12,040 nucleotides of DNA from Acholeplasmataceae bacterium (GTDB lineage: Bacteria > Bacillota_I > Bacilli_A > Acholeplasmatales > Acholeplasmataceae). The stretch lies in assembly GCA_003497445.1 (NCBI GenBank), contig DNNX01000057.1:1-12040 (forward strand), given 5' to 3'. The notes below the pieces were generated by a model. That model did not search any database, had not been told where the DNA came from, and saw nothing but the letters and a program-made list of their open reading frames with translations. Below are positions 5,838-10,407 of the stretch, in pieces. Position 1 is the first letter of the stretch. Each line of letters starts with the position of its first letter. A program made the translations under genes and the position numbers.

Positions 5838-6834
5838 TATATGCCTTGGCCTCCTCATAATATTGTGTGTCATTGTTTAAATGTTTTTCCAATTCAGAAA
5901 TAAAGTCTTGGATCAAATCATTTTTAGAGATAACATCACTAAATGCAAGCTTAAATGAAGGAAAAATACCTTGATAATTTCCTGCTGCAATGACTGACAT
6001 AAGTGTATAAAACAATGATTTTTTACCATCTTTGTTGAGTTTGTGTAAATAACACATAGAACTATTTAAATAATTTAATGCCATTAAATTATACGTCATG
6101 AGTGACTCTCTAGTAAGCTGTATGGCATCTTTGATGTAACGTCCTCCTTTTTCTGCTTCGTCCTCTGAAATATAAGATCTTCCAAATGTTGCAGCACAAA
6201 AATAAGAATAAAACATTTGAATGTTTTCTAGCGTATCACCATCTAATAAAAACTTTTTGCCTTCGATAAAATCTGAATAAAAATCTAAAAAATTTTTTTG
6301 ATGTAAAGGTTCTACGCGATTAAATATTTTATTCATCAATAAATTAATTGAAGAAAATTTTTCTGCAGAAAAATAACGTGCATCAAGTGAATCCAACACG
6401 TGTGTTTCTTTTAGAAATGTGGATACTTTTCGATTATCAGAATCCTTGTTTATATCAAGTTTTTCATAAAAGTCAATAAGTTTTAAATATAAGGTTAGCA
6501 TCGCATCAATGTCATTTGTTTGAGTCGTCTGTTGTAAATTATTTATAAGCGTTTTTGCTTTGTTGTAATCAAAATCAATCATTGCAGAACGAATGTCAAA
6601 CAAAGGCTTTTTCTTATCTAATTGTTTTTGCTCGATGTAAGTCAAAAAAGATGTGATATCATACTCTAAACGTCGAAGTAGCTTTAAAAAAACATCTAAT
6701 GTCATCACAGATTCATGATTTAAATAACGTCTGTATTGCCTATCAGAGACAATGTTTTTCAAAAACACATCCTGATTAATTTTCTTTTCAATGCGTAAAG
6801 ATTCAATTTCATATACATATTGATTGATATCCAT
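5812..6834 (-). CDS. HTH plus helical-repeat regulator, Rgg/RRNPP-like (first copy)
   Basis: This is a 340-residue, all-helical, soluble protein. Residues 8-60 resemble the helix-turn-helix of Rgg-type regulators: L-R-I-E-K-K-I-N-Q-D-V-F, then S-D-R-Q-Y-R-R-Y-L-N-H-E-S and L-D-V-F-L-K-L-L-R-R-L. Residues 80-330 form paired helices (for example around 85-105, 110-125 and 235-265) compatible with TPR-like repeats, as in the ligand-binding half of RRNPP proteins. It is about 90 residues longer than its paralog downstream, which keeps the same N-terminal pattern. The ATG at 6834 has an excellent AGGAGG a few bases upstream, and a TATAAT on minus at 6852-6857 follows the heliorhodopsin terminator. 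It is first in a three-gene operon. DNA binding is likely by pattern; target genes and ligand are unknown. Confidence 0.68.
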   Translation of the reverse strand: MDINQYVYEIESLRIEKKINQDVFLKNIVSDRQYRRYLNHESVMTLDVFLKLLRRLEYDITSFLTYIEQKQLDKKKPLFDIRSAMIDFDYNKAKTLINNLQQTTQTNDIDAMLTLYLKLIDFYEKLDINKDSDNRKVSTFLKETHVLDSLDARYFSAEKFSSINLLMNKIFNRVEPLHQKNFLDFYSDFIEGKKFLLDGDTLENIQMFYSYFCAATFGRSYISEDEAEKGGRYIKDAIQLTRESLMTYNLMALNYLNSSMCYLHKLNKDGKKSLFYTLMSVIAAGNYQGIFPSFKLAFSDVISKNDLIQDFISELEKHLNNDTQYYEEAKAYNDLSTCAG

Positions 6835-6851
6835 AACCCCTCCTCTAAACC

Positions 6852-6857
6852 ATTATA
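6852..6857 (-). promoter_or_regulatory. -10 element of the regulator operon
   Basis: TATAAT on minus lies directly after the T-run of the heliorhodopsin terminator and about 20 bases before the ATG at 6834. No good -35 or TG extension is seen, so part of the transcription may be read-through from the heliorhodopsin gene. Confidence 0.45.
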
Positions 6858-6858
6858 T

Positions 6859-6885
6859 AAAAAAAACACGAAAATTCGTGTTTTT
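6859..6885 (-). terminator. Rho-independent terminator of the heliorhodopsin gene
   Basis: On minus the stop codon is followed by AAACACGAATTTTCGTG and eight T residues. The stem pairs CACGAA with TTCGTG around a very small loop. It separates the heliorhodopsin gene from the regulator operon, possibly incompletely. Confidence 0.8.
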
Positions 6886-7666
6886 AAAATAATTGCGAGA
6901 TAATATCACTTGTTTGAAGCGCACCTGAATATACGATCCACGCAATGGTTGATTTTGCAATCAAGCTTAGCCAAACATATACTTTTTCTCCAAAAATGTA
7001 GTTTTTATAAGGACCTATTTTTAAATATTGAAACAACATATTAAATGCAAAGCTATTAAAAAACATGAAGTATCCACCGATAGCAGCCCAACCATACCAT
7101 GGAACTAAATCAAGTTTTGGTGTAAACCCCAAGTACATAAATATGACAACCCATGGTGCAAGTCCAATGATCCAACCGATGATATAAGGTAAAAATCTTT
7201 TTTTCTCTTGGTTTTGATTCGAGAGTTCCATTTCTAGTCCAAGTAAGTTCATCACGGCATTAGAAATAAAGATAATGGATAGCGTTTGTAAGTCTAAGAC
7301 ACCGAATAAAATTGCAAGCAATGTAATAAGTATACTTGAAGATAGCGCATATTCAACCCATCGGAATGTATTATATCCTTTTTCAATTTGAGTGATATAA
7401 GTTTTTTGATACTTGACAATTAAAAAATGAAAGAAAGCACTCAAAAATAAGAAACTTGTTGTCACCAATGAAAACGGAAGTGTAAATAATACTTTCGATG
7501 CTGTAATTAGTTCAAAGTCCTCATTTAAGTCTTGGTAATACACGATAATGTCTGGTTGAAATTCTTGTAAGTCTTGAATAACAAATAGCGCAATTAAAAC
7601 CATTATAACTGCTTGGATGAAATGGGCAATTCCCATTTTTTTATTAAATCGTATAAGTGATTCCAT
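6884..7666 (-). CDS. Heliorhodopsin (retinal-binding light-sensing membrane protein)
   Basis: This is a seven-helix retinal protein of the heliorhodopsin class, which sits in the membrane inverted relative to type-1 rhodopsins (N-terminus inside). It has 260 residues, the usual length. Hydrophobic helices lie near 12-31, 58-85, 103-122, 127-146, 158-180, 192-214 and 226-250. From memory of the reference protein 48C12, these positions correspond: H15 (H23), H80 (H80), counterion E105 in FRWVEY (E107), S234 (S237), and Schiff-base lysine K238 in SLIAKSTIAW (K241). FFNSFAF, APW and NYIFGE are also family hallmarks. Heliorhodopsins do not pump ions well and have slow photocycles, so sensing or modulation of a partner is the usual proposal. 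The start ATG has only a weak site (AAAGG). It has its own terminator. Its divergent neighbour is cyclophilin-ndk, and a regulator operon follows. No retinal-forming gene is in view. Confidence 0.97.
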   Translation of the reverse strand: MESLIRFNKKMGIAHFIQAVIMVLIALFVIQDLQEFQPDIIVYYQDLNEDFELITASKVLFTLPFSLVTTSFLFLSAFFHFLIVKYQKTYITQIEKGYNTFRWVEYALSSSILITLLAILFGVLDLQTLSIIFISNAVMNLLGLEMELSNQNQEKKRFLPYIIGWIIGLAPWVVIFMYLGFTPKLDLVPWYGWAAIGGYFMFFNSFAFNMLFQYLKIGPYKNYIFGEKVYVWLSLIAKSTIAWIVYSGALQTSDIISQLF

Positions 7667-7681
7667 AGAAGCCTTTTTTAA

Positions 7682-7690
7682 TGTTATAAT
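7682..7690 (+). promoter_or_regulatory. Extended -10 promoter of the cyclophilin-ndk operon
   Basis: TGTTATAAT is a perfect extended -10 and predicts a leader of about 80 bases before the ATG at 7778. It lies just left of the opposing minus-strand -10 (7693-7698), so the two promoters occupy the same DNA. Confidence 0.6.
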
Positions 7691-7692
7691 TC

Positions 7693-7698
7693 ATTATA
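7693..7698 (-). promoter_or_regulatory. -10 element of the heliorhodopsin gene
   Basis: TATAAT on minus, about 27 bases upstream of the ATG at 7666, gives a leader of about 20 bases. There is no clear -35 and no TG extension. Confidence 0.45.
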
Positions 7699-7777
7699 GT
7701 ATTTTAAATCAAATAAAAATATATTTTTGAGATAGATTTAATGATTTCACATAAATTAAAAAAAACAGGGGGTATCA

Positions 7778-8254
7778 ATGACAAACATTAAAATAACATT
7801 CGAAGATACATCAATGATGACTTTAGAATTATACGAGGATATAGTGCCTAAAACAGTAGCGAATTTTCTTAAGTTAGTAAAAGAAAAATTTTATGATGGA
7901 CTTACATTTCATAGGGTAATTTCAGGATTTATGATTCAAGGTGGATGTCCAGAGGGTACTGGAATGGGTGGTCCTGGGTATCACATTGAAGGTGAATTTA
8001 AATCTAATGGATTTGATAATCCAATCAAACATGAACGTGGTGTGATATCCATGGCAAGAAGTATGAATCCTAATAGTGCGGGATCTCAATTTTTTATTAT
8101 GCATCAAAACGCACCTCACTTAGATGGACAGTATGCAGCATTTGGAAAAGTTGTAGAAGGGTTAGATGTTGTGGATAGGATTGCGTCAGTTCAAACAGGC
8201 GCTAACGATAAACCATTAAATCCTGTGATTATAACAAGAATCGAGGCCATATGA
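7778..8254 (+). CDS. ppiB: Cyclophilin-type peptidyl-prolyl cis-trans isomerase
   Basis: This is a cytoplasmic single-domain cyclophilin (158 residues, no signal peptide) that speeds cis-trans isomerisation of proline peptide bonds during folding. FHRVISGFMIQGG (44-56) carries the catalytic arginine R46 with F51 and Q54; SAGSQFFIM (100-108) and HLDGQYAAFGKV (114-125) complete the active-site groove. The position of the tryptophan that contacts cyclosporin in human CypA (W121) is leucine here (L115), as in many bacterial forms, so drug sensitivity is probably low. The ATG at 7778 follows a CAGGGGGT-like site. Its TGA stop overlaps the ndk ATG by four bases, so the two form a coupled operon. 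Cyclophilins often sit beside unrelated housekeeping genes, so no special substrate is implied. Confidence 0.96.
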   Translation: MTNIKITFEDTSMMTLELYEDIVPKTVANFLKLVKEKFYDGLTFHRVISGFMIQGGCPEGTGMGGPGYHIEGEFKSNGFDNPIKHERGVISMARSMNPNSAGSQFFIMHQNAPHLDGQYAAFGKVVEGLDVVDRIASVQTGANDKPLNPVIITRIEAI

Positions 8255-8697
8255 GTAAAACATTTGTCATGCTTAAACCAGATGCTTTAGAAAGGCATCT
8301 TGAAAAAAATATCATCGATGCATTTATTCTTGAAGGGTATGAGATTTTAAGACAAAAAAGAATGACTGCAACTAAAGACACCATACTATCTCATTACGAA
8401 GAAGTCATTAAACGCCTTGATTTAGAATACTTTACGGATGCAATTATTGATGCTTTTGATGGTAAAGATGTAATTGTTTTAGAACTTAAGCACTCAAAAA
8501 AAGATGCCATTCAATCGATACGAGAACTGATTGGTTCAACCGATCCTTCAAAAGCAGATAAAGAGAGTATTCGTGGCAAATTCGGTAAAGATTCATTTGA
8601 ACTCGCATCAAAAGAAAAGCGCATGATTCAAAATTTAATCCATGCCTCTGATAGTGTAGAAAGTTATCAAAAAGAAGTCACACTTTGGTTTGAGTAA
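8251..8697 (+). CDS. ndk: Nucleoside diphosphate kinase, long Kpn-loop variant
   Basis: This enzyme moves the gamma-phosphate from ATP to other (d)NDPs through a phosphohistidine. It has 148 residues. The key residues of the family can be matched: K9 (LKPDA), Y49, R91, T97 (GSTDP), R108 (SIRG), N128 and the catalytic H131 in NLIHASDS. Between R108 and N128 there are 20 positions where classical enzymes have 10, so an extra charged segment (roughly 111-125) is inserted near the active site. I recall similar longer loops in some divergent bacterial and archaeal homologs, so it is probably a functional subfamily rather than decay. The ATG overlaps the cyclophilin TGA (ATGA), with GAGG at 8243-8246. 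Its stop codon sits in the terminator loop. Classical mycoplasmas are reported to lack ndk, so its presence argues against that group. Confidence 0.93.
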   Translation: MSKTFVMLKPDALERHLEKNIIDAFILEGYEILRQKRMTATKDTILSHYEEVIKRLDLEYFTDAIIDAFDGKDVIVLELKHSKKDAIQSIRELIGSTDPSKADKESIRGKFGKDSFELASKEKRMIQNLIHASDSVESYQKEVTLWFE

Positions 8698-8718
8698 ACT
8701 CTTACCAAAGTGTTTTTT
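8681..8718 (+). terminator. Terminator embedded in the ndk gene end
   Basis: CACTTTGGT (8681-8689) pairs with ACCAAAGTG (8704-8712), with an inner GAGT/ACTC stem and six T residues after it. The left arm encodes the last residues of Ndk and the stop codon lies in the apical region. Confidence 0.88.
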
Positions 8719-8719
8719 A

Positions 8720-8728
8720 TGTTATAAT
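8720..8728 (+). promoter_or_regulatory. Extended -10 promoter of the phosphatidyltransferase gene
   Basis: TGTTATAAT begins two bases after the T-run of the ndk terminator. The leader would be short, with AAAGG at 8750-8754 before the ATG. Confidence 0.6.
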
Positions 8729-8761
8729 TTAATTAATATTTTAAATATTAAAGGTAATTGA

Positions 8762-9346
8762 ATGCAACCAAACACAGTCAAAAATTTTAATCTTCCAAAC
8801 ATTTTAAGTTCACTTAGAGTCATCTTACTTCCAATATTATATGTGTTCGCTTTAATTGGCATGCGTCTTGAGTTTTTAGTGGCTTATATCATTATTGGAT
8901 CTACGGATGCACTCGATGGTTTTCTTGCAAGGCTACTTAACCAAGTGACTAAATTAGGTAAATTTTTAGATACGGTCGCAGATATTTTATTTTATTTTTC
9001 AACATTATTTTTTATCACTTACTTTTATCCAGATCGTATTATTCCCAATACGTGGCTTATCATCGTATTTATGATAATTTATATAGGTGCCTTCATCATT
9101 TCGATAGTTAAAACTGGAAAACCCATGCAAATTCATACAACGCATTTAAGAATCAATGCGACATTGGTGTATTTTTTAGTCATTCTATCTTATTTTTTTG
9201 ATACTACGTATGTTGTTACAGCAATTCTCATCTCATTTATTATTGGATATATAGAAGAAATCGCTATATTTATAAAGTTTGGTTCAGTAGATCAAGACAC
9301 AAAATCCTATCGAAGTTTAATGAAAAAAGAAAAGTATTCTAAGTAA
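8762..9346 (+). CDS. CDP-alcohol phosphatidyltransferase (PgsA-like)
   Basis: This is an integral membrane enzyme (194 residues) of phospholipid synthesis that joins a CDP-linked lipid to an alcohol acceptor. The full CDP-alcohol transferase signature D-x2-D-G-x2-A-R-x8-G-x3-D-x3-D is present: D49, D52, G53, A56, R57, G66, D70, D74. The lead-in LPNILSSLRVILLP (11-24) and TKLGKFLDTVAD resemble phosphatidylglycerophosphate synthase, so glycerol-3-phosphate is the likeliest acceptor. Inositol, cardiolipin-type or serine acceptors cannot be excluded from the motif alone. Five or six hydrophobic helices are visible (about 13-35, 37-57, 72-90, 98-117, 132-148 and 150-167). It has its own promoter just after the ndk terminator and an AAAGG site. 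No other lipid gene is nearby, and termination downstream is weak. Confidence 0.88.
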   Translation: MQPNTVKNFNLPNILSSLRVILLPILYVFALIGMRLEFLVAYIIIGSTDALDGFLARLLNQVTKLGKFLDTVADILFYFSTLFFITYFYPDRIIPNTWLIIVFMIIYIGAFIISIVKTGKPMQIHTTHLRINATLVYFLVILSYFFDTTYVVTAILISFIIGYIEEIAIFIKFGSVDQDTKSYRSLMKKEKYSK

Positions 9347-9354
9347 AAATACTT
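9332..9354 (+). terminator. Weak hairpin at the end of the phosphatidyltransferase gene
   Basis: AAGTATT (9332-9338) pairs with AATACTT (9348-9354) across the stop codon. The T-run that follows is interrupted (GAGTTATATTTTT), so this is at best a leaky terminator. Confidence 0.35.
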
Positions 9355-9380
9355 GAGTTATATTTTTAGCATATTATTAA

Positions 9381-9389
9381 TGTTATAAT
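9381..9389 (+). promoter_or_regulatory. Extended -10 promoter of the TM2 gene
   Basis: TGTTATAAT, the same nine bases as at 7682 and 8720, lies 20 bases before the ATG at 9409. AGGGAGA is the ribosome site. Confidence 0.6.
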
Positions 9390-9408
9390 TACATTAAGGG
9401 AGAATTTA

Positions 9409-9738
9409 ATGCCAATATGTCCTCATTGTGGTACAGAAAATCACGTGAATAACAATATATGTATCTATTGTGATGAACCATTAAAACAAAAAAAACAGAC
9501 GATTGAATCATTTCAAAATTTACATAGAGCATCTAATCAAAGTGAATTAAATGGCGTTGTCTTATTGCTATTATTTATATTTTTACCATCAACGCATTAT
9601 TTTTATGTAAATAAGATAGGGCTTGGGATTTTATTTTTAATTACAAGTGGCGGTTTTGGGTTGTGGGGGGTAATTGATTTAATTAGAATTCTTAGTGGAA
9701 ATTTTCCAGATCAAGCCGGGAAATCAATACGTTTATAG
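9409..9738 (+). CDS. Zinc-ribbon TM2-domain membrane protein
   Basis: This is a small membrane protein of 109 residues. A zinc ribbon comes first: C4-P-H-C7 and C18-I-Y-C21 should hold one zinc ion. A hydrophilic linker (22-45) leads to a TM2 domain of two membrane helices (about 48-65 and 69-93) joined by a short turn with H-Y-F-Y-V-N-K-I-G-L-G. The GGFGLWGVIDLIRILSGNF run is typical of TM2 proteins. The role of bacterial TM2 proteins is not established. The zinc ribbon suggests protein or nucleic-acid contact at the inner face of the membrane, which is inference. Promoter and ribosome site are clear. No good terminator follows, so read-through into the SOUL-type gene 101 bases downstream is possible. 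Confidence 0.85.
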   Translation: MPICPHCGTENHVNNNICIYCDEPLKQKKQTIESFQNLHRASNQSELNGVVLLLLFIFLPSTHYFYVNKIGLGILFLITSGGFGLWGVIDLIRILSGNFPDQAGKSIRL

Positions 9739-9788
9739 TAGGGCACAAGCGTTCTACAATGTCAATGGCAAAAACATATGTCTTATAT

Positions 9789-9797
9789 TGATAAAAT
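9789..9797 (+). promoter_or_regulatory. Extended -10 promoter of the SOUL gene
   Basis: TGATAAAAT fits TGnTATAAT with one mismatch. The leader to the GTG at 9840 is about 35 bases and carries TAGGAGAC. The rest of the 101-base gap shows nothing else convincing. Confidence 0.45.
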
Positions 9798-9839
9798 TGC
9801 AAAATAAAGACCTTTAAAAAATATTAGGAGACATTTCCA

Positions 9840-10325
9840 GTGGCTTATGAACAATTAAAATATGAAATATTAAAAAAAGAAGGACATATCGAAATTAGAA
9901 AATATGCACCATTTGTTATGATGAAATCTTGGAGTCCTTCATATTCTGGTTTTCAAGTGTTATTTAATTATATTTCAGGATATAATTCAAAAAAACAAAA
10001 AATCAGTATGACCGTTCCTGTATTAACAGATATAAAAGAATCTGGATACATTGCTTTTACGATGCCAGAAGAGGTAGTGAAAAATGGCTATCCTGAAGCA
10101 CTTGATTCGCGTATCAATATTGAAAAACAAGAAGAAAAAACATATCTATCCTATTCATATGTTGGTTCAATTAAAAAAGTGGATACAATAATAAAAATAC
10201 TCTACAAATATGCAGAGAATAACGAATTAAAGATTCATGGAGATCCAGTATTGTTGCGCTACCAAGGTCCGATGGTACCGCCAATATTTAGAAAACATGA
10301 TGTGATGCTAGAAATAATATTCTAG
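9840..10325 (+). CDS. SOUL-family heme-binding protein
   Basis: This is a cytoplasmic protein of 161 residues in the SOUL/HBP family, which bind heme or related tetrapyrroles. The family pattern runs through the whole length: Y-E-I-L-x5-I-E-I-R-K-Y-A-P near 8-24, then G-F-x-x-L-F-N-Y-I-S-G-x-N and K-I-S-M-T-V-P-V (about 37-61), IAFTMPEE (70-77), and the C-terminal Y-Q-G-P-M-V-P-P-I-F-R-K-H-D-V. No signal peptide or membrane helix is seen. The start is GTG at 9840, because AGGAG lies 9 bases upstream and the next in-frame ATG would remove the first strand. The gene ends inside a strong terminator. Bacterial SOUL proteins have few tested roles; heme storage, transfer or buffering is inferred. 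No heme synthesis gene is nearby. Confidence 0.9.
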   Translation: MAYEQLKYEILKKEGHIEIRKYAPFVMMKSWSPSYSGFQVLFNYISGYNSKKQKISMTVPVLTDIKESGYIAFTMPEEVVKNGYPEALDSRINIEKQEEKTYLSYSYVGSIKKVDTIIKILYKYAENNELKIHGDPVLLRYQGPMVPPIFRKHDVMLEIIF

Positions 10326-10335
10326 CATCTTTTTT
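10304..10335 (+). terminator. Terminator embedded in the SOUL gene end
   Basis: A perfect 10-bp stem, GATGCTAGAA (10304-10313) with TTCTAGCATC (10320-10329), has a six-base loop and six T residues. The last codons and the TAG stop are within the hairpin. Confidence 0.92.
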
Positions 10336-10346
10336 ATAAAGTTTAG

Positions 10347-10358
10347 GAAACCGGTTTC
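10347..10358. promoter_or_regulatory. LacI-family-type operator upstream of GH81
   Basis: GAAACCGGTTTC is a perfect 12-base palindrome with the central CG step typical of LacI/GalR-family sites. It is centred about 37 bases before the predicted transcription start, where a bound repressor would block polymerase. No LacI-family gene is in the window. Confidence 0.6.
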
Positions 10359-10360
10359 TT

Positions 10361-10374
10361 TGAAAGCATTTTCA
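10361..10374. promoter_or_regulatory. cre-like (CcpA-type) site upstream of GH81
   Basis: TGAAAGCATTTTCA matches the catabolite-response consensus TGWAANCGNTNWCA at every fixed position except G8, which is A. It has perfect TGAAA/TTTCA ends, lies two bases after the LacI-type palindrome, and abuts the extended -10. Confidence 0.5.
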
Positions 10375-10383
10375 TGGTATGAT
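10375..10383 (+). promoter_or_regulatory. Extended -10 promoter of the GH81 gene
   Basis: TGGTATGAT fits TGnTATAAT with one mismatch. It sits immediately after the cre-like site, with AGGAGA and the ATG at 10408 following. Confidence 0.55.
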
Positions 10384-10407
10384 GGCATCATATCAATAGG
10401 AGACATC

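Noticed and set aside
5838..5873. Longer start of the second regulator (ATG at 5873 or 5858)
   Set aside because: No ribosome site precedes either ATG, and the residues added are basic and fit no part of the paralog.
5812..6884. Search for a small pheromone peptide gene beside the RRNPP-like regulators
   Set aside because: The gaps in this operon are too short and no short frame with a signal-like leader and ribosome site was found.
7922..8119. Minus-strand frame inside the cyclophilin gene
   Set aside because: It is antisense to the conserved active-site codons and has a low-complexity His/Thr-rich translation typical of shadow frames.
9739..9839. Possible riboswitch or terminator in the 101-base gap before the SOUL gene
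   Set aside because: Only a four-base GTAG/CTAC pairing is present; there is no strong stem, T-run or known riboswitch core.
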